A DNA stretch of 64,000 nucleotides, from the NCBI GenBank assembly GCA_023374045.1, contig CM041776.1, positions 348,129,636 through 348,193,635 of the forward strand, in the 5' to 3' direction. The stretch is from Limonium bicolor (taxonomy: Eukaryota; Streptophyta; Magnoliopsida; Caryophyllales; Plumbaginaceae). This document shows, piece by piece, positions 35,068-46,055 of this stretch. Both the position numbers and the translations under genes were made by a program. The notes beneath the pieces were generated by a model that saw only the letters and a program-made list of their open reading frames with translations, did not search any database and was not told where the DNA came from. How positions within the stretch are numbered: position 1 is the stretch's first letter; each line of letters opens with the position of its first letter.

Positions 35068-38000
35068 ATGAGCAGAGACGAATACCAGATTAGCCAACAA
35101 GGTCCATTGGAGTCGACGCCTTTCAGCCTGCAGACGACCCATATATCTGCAGCATATGAATCTAATGATCCGGTTAGTACATTCAATAATTATAAACTTG
35201 TACATTGTTTTATTAATGTGTTAATATTAGTAGTAATAATTGTACAGTCGACGGTTAGGCTAGGTTAGTTAGTAATAGTTTTTGTACTGTTGCACATTAA
35301 TAAATCTTAGTAATTATTATATTCAAAAGTTTAGTCATTTGGGAATGGTTTATTTATAACCCATAGATTTGGTACATTATTTAATTAATAGTTGTCCAAC
35401 TAAATGTTAATTACGGTAGGAAGATTTAGGGTAATTAGTCAATTTTATTTTAAATTATGTAACACACAATATATATACATTATTTTTGTAGGTAATATTT
35501 GTTAAACTAACCGTCACTTCTTGCACATTAATAAATCTTTGTAATTATTATATGCAAAGTTTATTCATTTGTAAATGGTTTATTTATAACACATAGATTT
35601 GGTAAATTATTTAATTAATAGTTGTGTAACTAATTGTTAATTACCGTAGGATGATTTATGGTAATTAGTTTATTTTATTTTTAAGTTATGTAACACACAA
35701 TATATACATTATTAATAAAATGCTATATTTTAATAGATGATTGTGCTACGTTTAATTTATTATTAATATCCACTGATTGTTTTTATGATTATCTTATAGT
35801 CATTGTCAACTTTGCAAATGTAGTTGAATTAGTTATTTATAGTATTATTAACGGTAACATGTATGTGCATGAAATGTAGAGATATGCACAGTACAGAAAT
35901 AGGATCTTGAAAACCAGATCTTGTTGGAAGGGTAAGACAGAGCTGCATGAGTCTATCTTACCATATGTTGTTAGAGCTGGTTTCTTTGGGCCAGCGAATC
36001 TGAGGTTGAACAACTGCACGGGTATCATTAGTGCCTTGGTTGATAGATGGCGTCCTGAGACGCATACCTTTTTGATGCCCTTTGGAGAGGTCAGCATTAC
36101 GTTGGAGGATGTGAATGTGTTATTTGGGCTCTCTACTAATGGGATCCCCGTTTGTGCATCTACTAGTGCTGTGGACGTGGATGCTGTATGTCGGCAGCTT
36201 CTAGGTGATGCCCCCCCTTCTCGGAAGGGGAACCAGATACCTATGGCTTGGCTAGCTGAGAGATTTGTAGAGACAGATGCTTATTTTGGTCAGCGAGGTG
36301 AGATCATACATCAGCAGCATGCCAGAGCGTACATTCTCAGACTCATTGGAGGGCTACTCTTCCCCAACTCTAATGGGGACAAAGTCGATGTCTCCTATTT
36401 GAGGCTGCTACAGGACTTCGACTACAGTGGTTCCCTGAGCTGGGGGTCTGCACTACTTGCAGATTTCTATAGGGAGATGTGCAATGCTACGAAATTTGAT
36501 ACAAAATATCTGAATGGCTGTAGTAAGCTGCTTACAGTGTGGGCGTATGAGCGGTTTCCTACGTTCAGACCACGACTCTCCCCCGATCGAATAAATCTGT
36601 CACCCCACCTTTCTCTTGCCCATAGGTAACAATAATGTGTCATATGGTATATAATTTAAAATTTTGTTGAACTGTGGTACAAACCTCACCTGAATTGTGT
36701 TACAGATACAATGGTAAGCTGAATACCATTTCTGCAACCATGGCTCGACAAACGCTGGATTCAATTAGCATTTCTCCCACTGATGGAGAGGTAAGTTTCC
36801 ACTAAAGTTTATTACAATTTCATTTTTCATAATTTGTATTCTAAATTTTAATATTTATTTGGAATATGTGTAGTGGATATGGCAGCCATATGGTGATCGA
36901 TCACCAGACCCTCAGCCCTTCGTTGTAGTGGTATTTATAATCCACTTCAACGTGATCGAGGGTCATCAACCGGACCGCGTACTTCGCCAGTTTGGGGTCG
37001 ATCAGCCCATCCCTGCCCCACCACTCGACTGTGACATGCTGCATGTAGTCACAAGAACTGGCAGGACAGATGCACCATGGTGTGAGATTTTTCGTGACCA
37101 CATCCAGATGTGGAATTACAAACACTTGTACCAGATCCAAATCTCACAATTACCAAGAAGGGTTCCCCCGGACAGGATGAGTGCATATATGGTATGGTAC
37201 CTGCAGCATGCTGTGTCATGGTTCACCAAGCAGAGCAGGAGGAATGTTATTGTGGTAAGCACATTCTAATTTCGTTTTCTGTATTTGTTTGATATATAAT
37301 ATTTGTTTTACTTTATTTAATCTCTTGTTTCATTTGATTTATCAGGCGTCAGGTTTGGAGCAGCTTCAACGGATTCCCGGTGATCAGGGTGTAAGAGAAT
37401 ATGCCTCACAGCTGTCTCAGACGATAGATGCAGATGATTACCATCAAACTGGGCATTTCTCCCAAGACTTCTCACAGCAGGCGCCTGAAAGGGTAGAGTT
37501 GCAGTACCCTCAGTATGTAATCAACGACAACCCTGCTCCAAGAGCAGCCAGAAACCGGCCGTACAGTCAGAGACGAAGAGGGCCGCGTGACTGTGCACCC
37601 CCACCACCCCAAACAAATCAACCTTCATCACAAGCTAATTTTGCGCTGGTTCCTTTTACTGCAGCTGAAGCGTGGACAACAACCACCTGGTACATTTCCT
37701 AAGTTCCAGCACTCTACATTTGGTCAGGTACCACATGATTTTGGTACACAGTTCGATGTAGGTTCTGGTTCTTCAAACCCTATACCTGCTGCAGCTCCTT
37801 CACATGCTACACCTCCTTCACCTTATAGACCTTCTTTTGAGCCTGCGCCTACTAGATCACTGACTGAGCAGGAAAATCAGGAGCTGCTCGATTTATGCAA
37901 TCAAATAGTATACGACGATGGTCTCCTTGGGGGAGTGGCATGGGAAACGCTAGTTGGTACCTCCTCACAAGAAATACAAACGGTTACTGCCCCATCATTT

Positions 38001-38123
38001 GATCCATCATCTTTGATCGAGGTTGCTCCTTCAGCTTCGTTGCAGCAGGCTACCCCCCCCGTGCCATCTACACACCAGTGGATACAAGTACACCTGATGC
38101 TGATCCACAGAATGATGAGTTAG
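35068..38123 (+). CDS. plant mobile domain (PMD) protein gene carried by the MULE
   Basis: Several exons can be read. Exon 1 is 35068-35172 (MSRDEYQISQQGPLE...), with a donor at 35173. Exon 2 is 35880-36628. A small exon near 36706-36790 reads YNGKLNTISATMARQ, another runs about 36874-37255, and more follow from about 37346. Exon 2 carries hallmarks of the plant mobile domain (aminotransferase-like family): VVRAGFFGPANLRLNN, LVDRWRPETHTFLMPFGEVS, TLEDVNVLFGLSTNGIPV, AYILRLIGGLLFPNSNGD and LLADFYREM. A later exon reads WIWQPYGD and RMSAYMVWYLQHAVSWF. The C-terminal part is proline- and glutamine-rich and its exact splicing near 37690 is unclear. PMD genes are known both as host genes and as cargo of transposons. 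Its function here is not known. The frame is open, so it may be expressed. Confidence 0.75.
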
Positions 38124-38302
38124 GGGTATATGGCTGAGAGGATCAACTCCCGATATAGGAACCGTAGGATTTACAACTCGATTTCACCATCCTTAGTCTG
38201 TAACCATTGTTACATTTATGTGTCGGTTTTATGTTATGTTTATTTTGTTGTTGAACTATTGTTCTGTGGTAAGTACTTTGATAGACAATGGATGTCATTT
38301 GG

Positions 38303-38545
38303 CAGCTTTTAAATATGTAGTTTTTTGCGTGTTGGCTACTTTGACCATTCATTCGATTAGGTTGCTGCTGTCCGTTGGCCACCATTTTTGGACGCAATGT
38401 TTGTGTGTATTAATACTACATACACACCAAATTTGGCGCACAACGTGAATTGTTTGGTACTCCAAACTGTAAGCGCAAAGTAGCACCGTAGTGTAGTTTT
38501 TAAATATGCAGTTTTTTGCGTGTTGGCTACTTTGACCATTCATTC
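38303..38545 (+). repeat. 191-bp tandem repeat, left part
   Basis: A partial unit then one full unit of the array that continues at 42853. The unit holds CGATTAGGTTGCTGCTGTCC and GGCGCACAACGTGAAT. It ends in CATTC (38541-38545), the target duplication of the inserted LTR. Small open frames across it are repeat artefacts. Confidence 0.9.
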
Positions 38546-41500
38546 TGTAACACCCCTACCGCTAATACCGTCATTATCGTCCAATCTCCTTATACAATAC
38601 AGATTCACGCAGCGGATACTTACATACTCAACGGTGGGTGATACACTGCCGTTAGTCACCCACGTGACCAACAAGGCTACTACTTCATACAGCCATCGGT
38701 CTGATGGACCGGAATATCCGAGTACTACACCAAATACAATACTACTCCCATTACTTACTGAGTACTATAATCTCCATTCGATACCATACTCCATCCAATA
38801 CAATACTCCATAATTCAGTACAAGATAATCCACTACACATACCGAGTTTACTAAGTTCTAAATACAAATACGATACTTCCTCCAAGTTCATACACACTCT
38901 CTAAGAGTCTATCCACTACCCGTTTCTCACAACTACATACTTGTAACTTCATACTATGTACCCCTTGGTACATTACCACATTCAAGGCTACAAGCCTTAT
39001 ACATTTACTACAATCTACCTTTCGTTCCTAGTAATCTAGGCTTGTCCGTCGGTCTGCTTCGGTACCTGCACACTAAAAACGTTCCCCCGAGGGGGTCAGC
39101 TTTCGCTGAATATGATAACCGCACCGCATACCCCGCGTACTAGCGAGGGTACGCCGACCATTTGGTCGAATACATGCATTCATTTTGCAATACTACATGC
39201 ATACATACTTCATATACTTACATACATACTTAGATACATACATACTTTCATTCACGATACTACATACGACACAAGGTATACATACATACGCACAGTACAA
39301 TGCATTCTTGGAAGACAATACAAGTCAACCAATACTTACTTACCATCTTCCAGAACATACTACACATACTTACTCATTACATACTCAATACGCAATACGG
39401 AGATACACTTCTCCAATTCACACAGAGGGCTTGTTAGCTTCTTTACACACACCCGGGTTAGTCGGGTGTTCAATACTCTTTTACTCCCGGTCAATGACTT
39501 ACAATAGTCAAGACCAATACACATACAATACTTACTTCTTCACTACTTTACTCAAGTCAAGTTGGTATGACCTCCGGGCAGGGATTACTACATCCCACCA
39601 CCGGGCTTTAGGTGGCCCACTATCCAGGATGCTACCCATTCAAGGGGATTGGTCCAAGGAAAGATTATAGCCAGGATTCGGATCCAACCTCTTGTGTTTC
39701 CTTATCCTCACGCGTGGCCGAAACTATATCGGGCTTCTACTCATTCCATTACTCATTACTCAGGTTAGGAGTTGATTGTTAGGATTAGTAGAAGTCAGTA
39801 CTCATTTCCATACATACATACAATACACGAGTACACATACTTACACATACTTCTCTTTCCATTCATTCATTTCATGAATTATACAACTATTGTTCAAGAT
39901 ACAACAAGAACAAAATAGTTCAAACACAATTAAGTGCATATAGGTCCGATTCGTGCATTTATCTTATTGGTGATCACATAAGCACACAAATCGGGGTAAC
40001 CAGGTTAGGATACAGAGCATGAAGAAATCATACCTTTCACCGTTGACTTTGGACTCACCGACTCCCTTCGGTGTTCAACTATTTGATTCCTATCACACAT
40101 ATATAGTTGGATGGTTATTATCCATAATTAACCTACTTATTACTTATCCTTTCCTAGAGTTTCCTAGTTTATACTTACTAATGCTTCATTGTTCAAATAC
40201 CTTTACTTATGTTACTTACTTAAAATTATTTCCTAAGCTTGTTTATAGCCTTAATGACCTTTAAACATCATTAATCATGTCTTAATCATCTTATATTATC
40301 ATTACCCATCCTTAGTTTTGCTTTAAAATACATTCTGGACAGATTTTGGGGTGGTCCTGGTTTGTGTCCTGGTTTTTAAAAAACCCGGACCAACTCACTG
40401 GAAAAACTCTCGGGTGAAAATAAGCTTGGTCCGGGTTACACTCTAGTTTACAACCCGGACCATATGTTCTGAAATCTACGGGTAAGTTTTGACATCGTCC
40501 GGGTTTGTGTGCTACTTTGCAAACCCGACAATTTGTTTTAGTAACTTACGGGTGTACTTTTGGGGTGGTCCTGGTTTGCGTACTGGTTTGAAACCAGGAC
40601 CATTCCAGCGAGAAGGCATTCTGCCAAGTTTAAGAGATTGTCCTGGTTTGCGTTCTGGTTTGCAAACCAGGACAAATCCAGCCTGTTGCAAATTTACAGT
40701 TTTTAAGCTTTGTTTCAAACTTCAATCTTTTGCCAATCTCTTCCCCATTACTCCTACATATAATCTAGCATATTTTAGCATTGATTAAGCACCTTAAACT
40801 AGCCTAATCCACTCTACCAAAATCTGTTACAAAACACACTCCACTGTTACATTTTTCTCCACTGTTTACAGTCTTGTTCTTCTCCAAATGCTACAGATTT
40901 TTCCTTTCTTCTTCCCCACTACCTATGGCTCTTCCATTGCCTCATTTGCATTATACTCAACCTAAGTCTTGCTCTATACAATGCTCTTTTACTAAATCCT
41001 ACATACTAATTCTTCCTTGTTTCTCCAACACACTTCAATATTCTTTGCTACAGATTTTATATCTTTTCATTCTCTTACCACAACTACTACTCCTTAGTTT
41101 ACTAAATCATCTCTACAAATCTCAATACACACCTTGGTTCTCCCATTCACCAAGTCATTCATAATACACAATTCCTACTAAAATTTCGCCATAGTTCACC
41201 TACTTTTCTTACTTATCCACACATCTTCTTTCTCATCAAATTCATCCCTATCCTAGCCAAACCACAAGGGTTCTATCAGCACACGTACAAAACCACAATA
41301 CACCAATACTTCCTCCTCAATTACAACACCAATACATCATTACTTCCTCAATCCACCATACTAATTCACATACATAATTTATTTGGCTCTAAGGCCTACA
41401 ATCCTAATACAAGCTTATAATTACTCAAATTTCCACAAACTACAATACCAATATAACATTCGGGTTTCTTTGAGTAGTTTACCCATTCCCATTACACTAA

Positions 41501-42852
41501 TGCATTTAAATTTAGCATTAAGAGGAAGCTCTTACCTTAAGCTTATATTTCCTTCCTTTCTTTTCCAATCCTCCTCTTTCTCTCTTTCTTGCACAATCGG
41601 CTACATGGGGAATGGAGTTGCCAAACTCCATTCCCATCACCCAATACACACAAAATAATGTAATGAACATACTAACCCTTACGTTAACACTAATGCATTG
41701 AAATGTTCAAATCACAAATTCCTAGGGTTTACCTTTGGAGTGTTTTAAGGAGGGTTTTAGCCCTTGGTTTGAGAAGGTGATTCCAACCATTGCAAGGTTG
41801 TAATTTTGCTTAAACGAGAGAGAGAAAGTAGAGTATTACAAGGGGGTAGGAATTGGTTGTAAAAGAAGATGAAGGAAACATGAGTTTTTCATGTAGATTT
41901 TTACCTTAATGGAGAGGAGACTCCAAGCTTACTTTGGTACCATTTTCTCTTTGAATGGGGAAAACCCATGGAGATGAAGTTCTTCCTTTTTGAATTTTGA
42001 AAGATGAGTTGTAGAGAATGTTGAGGGGATGAAGAATATGTGCTTACTTTTGCATTTGGAGTTCAAAGAAGACTAGAGCATGCAAGGGAAGTGAGGTAGC
42101 CATTGAAGCTTGTGGGGAGCTTCAAAATCGCCAGATGCAGAGGGGAGGAATCGGCTGGGTGAGGAAGAAGGAGCAGTAACGTGAGAGAGAGGAGAAATGT
42201 GAGAGTGAGAGGAGAGAGGGGGTTTAAGTTTACCTTTTTCTTTTCTCTTCTTTTTACTTTTGACTTATTATTAATAACTAGTCTATGTGTGTGAGAGAGA
42301 GCTTTTGACATATTAAAACCGACCCCACACATTAATACTGGTTGGAGCGTTTTTCATCTTTTACAGAAAACGCCCTTTTATTTTACCACCCGGTTCCGGT
42401 ACTATTCACTAACCGGTCCGTTTTCCGGAATTTTCTCTTTTCTTTATTTTATTGGTTATTAAGCTTCCATTAATGCTTAAATATTGTTGTTTAATGATTT
42501 ATAATTTTTACGGGTTCGTTGACCACTTAAAGTCACGTTTTCGGGTCTTCTCGAAAAACGTGCATTAATGCTCTATTAGCGTTTTAATACATTATTTGGA
42601 TCCGTTTTCTTCGGGAGTTGTTCCCATATATTATTTAGGTCTTATTAGGCCCTTAGAATCCATATAATACGCTAGCCGAGGTCTCATACCTCCTATGGTT
42701 ATTTAACGCTTATTTAGCGTTTTTCGCTTTTTAAGCGTATCTTTATTTCTTTTGGATTTATTTTTCCTTACCAACATTACTTAGGCATCATTAGGCCCTT
42801 AAATACATATTTGATTAATTTTGATCCCTATATTTAAGTTCGGGGTATTTCA
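38546..42852. mobile_element. solo LTR (large Ty3/gypsy-type) inserted in the 191-bp array
   Basis: Begins TGTAACACCCCTACC, ends CGGGGTATTTCA, and is flanked by a perfect 5-bp duplication CATTC (38541-38545 and 42853-42857). The 4.3-kb length without coding sequence and TG...CA ends fit a solo LTR. Its ends resemble those of 22859-28207, suggesting the same broad family. Confidence 0.75.
40340..40685. repeat. hairpin-containing tandem repeats inside the solo LTR
   Basis: About four to five degenerate units around GGTCCTGGTTTG and CAAACCAGGAC. Each pairs with its own inverse, so each unit can fold. Confidence 0.7.
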
Positions 42853-43560
42853 CATTCGATTAGGTTGCTGCTGTCCGTTGGCCACCATTTTTGGACACAA
42901 TGTTTTTTGTATGTAATACTACATACACACCAAATTTGGCGCACAACGTGAATCGTTTGATACTCCAAACTGTAAGCGCAAAGTAGCACCGTAGTGCAGT
43001 TTTTAAATATGCAGTTTTTTGCGTGTTGGCTACTTTGATCATTCATTCGATTAGGTTGCTGCTGTCCGTTGGCCACCATTTTTGGACACAATGTTGTGTG
43101 TATGTAATACTACATACACACCAAATCTGGCGCACAACGTGAATCGTTTGTTACTCCAAACTGTAAGCGCAAAGTAGCACCGTAGTGCAGTTTTTAAATA
43201 TGCAGTTTTTTGCGTGTTGGCTACTTTGACCATTCATTCGATTAGGTTGCTGCTGTCCGTTGGCCACCATTTTTGGATACAATGTTGTGTGTATGTAATA
43301 CTACATACACACCAAATTTTGCGCACAACGTGAATCATTTGGTACTCCAAACTGTAAGCGCAAAGTAGCACCGTAGTGCAGTTTTTAAATATGCAGTTTT
43401 TTGTGTGTTGGCTACTTTGACCATTCATTCGATTAGGTTGATGCTGTCCGTTGGCCACCATTTTTGGACACAATGTTGTGTGTATGTAATACTACATACA
43501 CACCAAATTTGGCGCACAACGTGAATCGTTTGGTACTCCAAACTGTAAGCGCAAAGTAGC
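42853..43560 (+). repeat. 191-bp tandem repeat array, right part
   Basis: Unit starts (CGATTAGGTTG) at 43048, 43239 and 43430 give an exact 191-bp period. Units differ by only a few bases. The array stops at AAGCGCAAAGTAGC (about 43560), where a different minisatellite starts. Confidence 0.92.
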
Positions 43561-43780
43561 CATTTACCTAGCCGTTGAGTTAGCCATTTAACTAGCCGTT
43601 GAACTAGCCGTTTAACTAGCCGTTGGACTATCCGTTGATGTACCCGTTACGCATTGAAGTATCCATTTACCTAGCCGTTGAACTAGCCGTTGAGTTAGCT
43701 GTTTAACTAGCCATTTAAGTAGCCACCATTTTTATAGCCGTTTAACTAGCCGTTGGACTATCCGTTTTACTAACTGTTCT
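43561..43780 (+). repeat. TAGCCGTT minisatellite
   Basis: About fifteen degenerate units of TAGCCGTTTAAC / TAGCCGTTGAAC type. It ends just before the TATA-like box of the next small gene. Confidence 0.8.
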
Positions 43781-43787
43781 CCAGTAT

Positions 43788-43794
43788 TATAAAA
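43788..43794 (+). promoter_or_regulatory. TATA-like box of the first small MULE gene
   Basis: TATAAAA lies about 60 bp before the ATG at 43853, a usual plant spacing once a short leader is allowed for. There is no experimental support. Confidence 0.45.
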
Positions 43795-43852
43795 TAGGGT
43801 ATTGGTTTCAAACCCAAGCATACCTCACAACACACTCTTCAATAAAAATCAA

Positions 43853-44307
43853 ATGGAGTTTCCTTTCAGTTTGCACGTTAATTATGTTGCTACTTTCGGC
43901 TGTCATGGAGCGCAGTTTGATCGAAGGATGAGGCATAGACGAATAGAGATAAATATGCCGTATCCTAATAATCTTCATGCTCTACATCTACGAGTACTCC
44001 GTGCTCTGCGGCCTATCCTTGGAGAATAAACATAGCAACAATGGTGTATTTGGGGTTGGAGGGCGACTACGAGTGGAATTTTACACACGTACGCAATGAT
44101 GCATCTGTTCAGCGAATGATGGAAAACTACATGGAGTACAATGATTTCATGGAACATATTCCACTACTAGTTATCTACGATCCTATTGAACCCGACGATG
44201 ATGATTTCCAGATGCAGGAGTCAATGTACGAGATGCGACGTAACGTAATAGCACAACAACTTGACAGGCAGAGGTCGGGAACAATTAGGTTTTACGTAAC
44301 TGTGTAA
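43853..44307 (+). pseudogene. stand-alone gene resembling the MULE transposase N-terminal module, copy 1
   Basis: The frame starts MEFPFSLHVNYVATF and reaches LRPILGE, then a stop. One base later in phase it continues NIATMVYLGLEGDYEW, NDASVQRMMENYMEY, LLVIYDPIEPDDDD and ends at 44307. A single-base loss at about 44026 explains the break. The layout (short strand-forming start, MVY-x-x-L, D-x-x-V-x-x-M, then an acidic tail) parallels the N-terminal part of the transposase encoded on the other strand (DMVYRKLQ, SRLKLMISNF, VLIEFEHA). About 150 residues if the frame is joined. No DDE or SWIM domain is attached. The function is unknown; it might be a truncated-transposase regulator, or only a relic. 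Confidence 0.55.
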
Positions 44308-45145
44308 CAACAATCTGAATCGGGTGGCTGTATTTTATTTTTCTATAAGAGTATGTGGTGATGCGCTGCTCCACGTACAACAGTTTAATATTCCCCTTAT
44401 CCAATCCCTTTAGAACTTGTTGAAGCATTAGATGCAGATGATGGCAGACAGGATTTATCATATTCAAACGTTGTTTATATTCGCCACCCTGCCATCTTTC
44501 TAAAGAAAGGAACAAAAGAGAGGTGAACAACAACTACTGTTTCAAAATGTATGCGCAAGTTGGGGAACATACACTAAAACATACCCCTTATCCAAGTTAT
44601 ACTAACCACCACAACTTCGCCATCATCACTCCGAGTGATGTTGTTGACCTGGTAGACATTACAATAGTGGTTGACAAGAACTCCTTCCGTAGAGCAAGTT
44701 AGAGCAAGGTTAGTAGCCTTACTAATTACCACAACTTGTACACCTTTTCTGAGCATGATGTCATTGACCAAGTACACATTAAGAAAGTGTTTGAGGATAA
44801 TATCATCTCCTCAGTACAAAGCCATCCACATTTTCGTCGAAGACATCACTCTGATCTATGGTTCACCAGTTGACGAGCGGTGAGGAAATGTAATATGAAT
44901 TGAATATCGTGGAACAGTCGAGGAAAGGAGAGGTGACGACATTAGTACACCGTGTACCGCTTTTATAATTGAATTTTTTCTGCTACATTGCAATAGAATA
45001 CAATTCCTTATCTTGGAATATTGTCTTTGCCAAAAAAATGAAGCTTTAATTATTCCTTGCATGTGGACTATCGTTTGGAATACCAACTGCGGTTTTTCAA
45101 AGCAATCTTTATTCTCAATGCATAAATACTCACTTATCTTATGGA
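44308..45145. other. non-coding DNA between the two small MULE genes
   Basis: Short open frames on both strands, none recognised. It has a partial internal repeat: CACTACAACTTCGCCATCATC-like text recurs with changes near 44610 and 44720. Confidence 0.4.
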
Positions 45146-45153
45146 TATAAATA
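45146..45153 (+). promoter_or_regulatory. TATA-like box of the second small MULE gene
   Basis: TATAAATA lies 116 bp before the ATG at 45262 in otherwise AT-rich DNA. Confidence 0.45.
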
Positions 45154-45261
45154 CAGCAAGCGTTCTACTTTCACTTACACGAATAACTACCTACAACCAT
45201 TGTTAGTACTATATTTCATAAGTTCCATATCTCTTGCTGACTTCATCGACGCATTTCATCA

Positions 45262-45708
45262 ATGGAGATCCCTTGCACTATCTTGCTTGACATTGAGCCA
45301 ATCACCAACGATTCAGGTTTGTATTTTGCCAGAACATATTCCACTGAACATTTCGATTTGGATATCGAAATGGATATTACGTACGCCGAGTTTGCCAATG
45401 TTGTAGAGACTAGGTTGAAAGAACGTTACGGTTACCATTGTGTGGTTGAATCGATACTTCATCGATTACTACTGTGCTCCCCGCCACACCCTGTATGGGG
45501 GCCATTGCAAATAAACCGCGATGTTGACGTTAGAACAATGATTGAACGGTTCGTTTATAATCAACAATTTTACACTCGATTAGAATTCTATGTGGTATAT
45601 GCATTTAGGGAAGTTACCCCACAACCACATGATAATTTAGCGAGCCTATCCTTGGCACAAGAGTATAATGAAGATTACGGTTCAGATGACAGCGAAAGCG
45701 AAGGTTAA
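45262..45708 (+). CDS. stand-alone gene resembling the MULE transposase N-terminal module, copy 2
   Basis: An uninterrupted 148-residue frame. It starts MEIPCTILLDIEPITND. It continues with MDITYAEFANVVETRLKERY, then GPLQINRDVDVRTMIERFVY, then RLEFYVVY, and ends in an acidic tail YNEDYGSDDSESEG. The order matches the N-terminal module of plant MULE transposases, including the one in this element (PLKINSDSRLKLMISNF, VLIEFEHA). It stops before any catalytic domain. It has its own TATA-like sequence and lies tail to tail with the minus-strand transposase. There is no frameshift, unlike its neighbour, so it may be made. A role in binding element DNA or the transposase is only a guess. Confidence 0.6.
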   Translation: MEIPCTILLDIEPITNDSGLYFARTYSTEHFDLDIEMDITYAEFANVVETRLKERYGYHCVVESILHRLLLCSPPHPVWGPLQINRDVDVRTMIERFVYNQQFYTRLEFYVVYAFREVTPQPHDNLASLSLAQEYNEDYGSDDSESEG

Positions 45709-46055
45709 TATGTAGGTGTCAACAGAAGTGATATGTGGCTACTCCTATGATAGACGCTCTTGTATACAGCAAGCACGTACAAGAAGATGATTAAGTATTA
45801 CTATGTCGGTATGTAATAAAACAATGATGGATGTCATTGAATCGATCTATGTATTTGGACTATTTCCTTTGCCAATAGAATGGTGTATCAACTCAATCTT
45901 TAGTCCTTGCATATTTAACAAATACAAGTAAAAGATAATTCATTACAAAAGACAATGGATAAATTACATTTTTTTTGGTGTGCTTGCTAAAGGCACGACC
46001 TGTCTGAGCAGGAGCATAATTGGCTAATGCAATAACATACAATTACACTGGGGAA
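45709..46055. other. intergenic DNA between convergent MULE genes
   Basis: AT-rich. It probably holds the 3' untranslated regions and poly(A) sites of both flanking genes. No gene. Confidence 0.5.

Noticed and set aside
34513..35205. 230-residue minus-strand frame
   Set aside because: Antisense to B3 part 2 and the MULE terminal repeat and PMD exon 1; no family resemblance.
39112..39670. 131- and 161-residue overlapping frames
   Set aside because: Inside a non-coding solo LTR; low-complexity Tyr/Thr/His-rich translation from TACATAC repeats.
38143..43473. Series of 60-84 residue minus-strand open frames with a repeated PKMVANGQQQPNRMN motif
   Set aside because: They are the same frame repeated by the 191-bp tandem array, so not separate genes.
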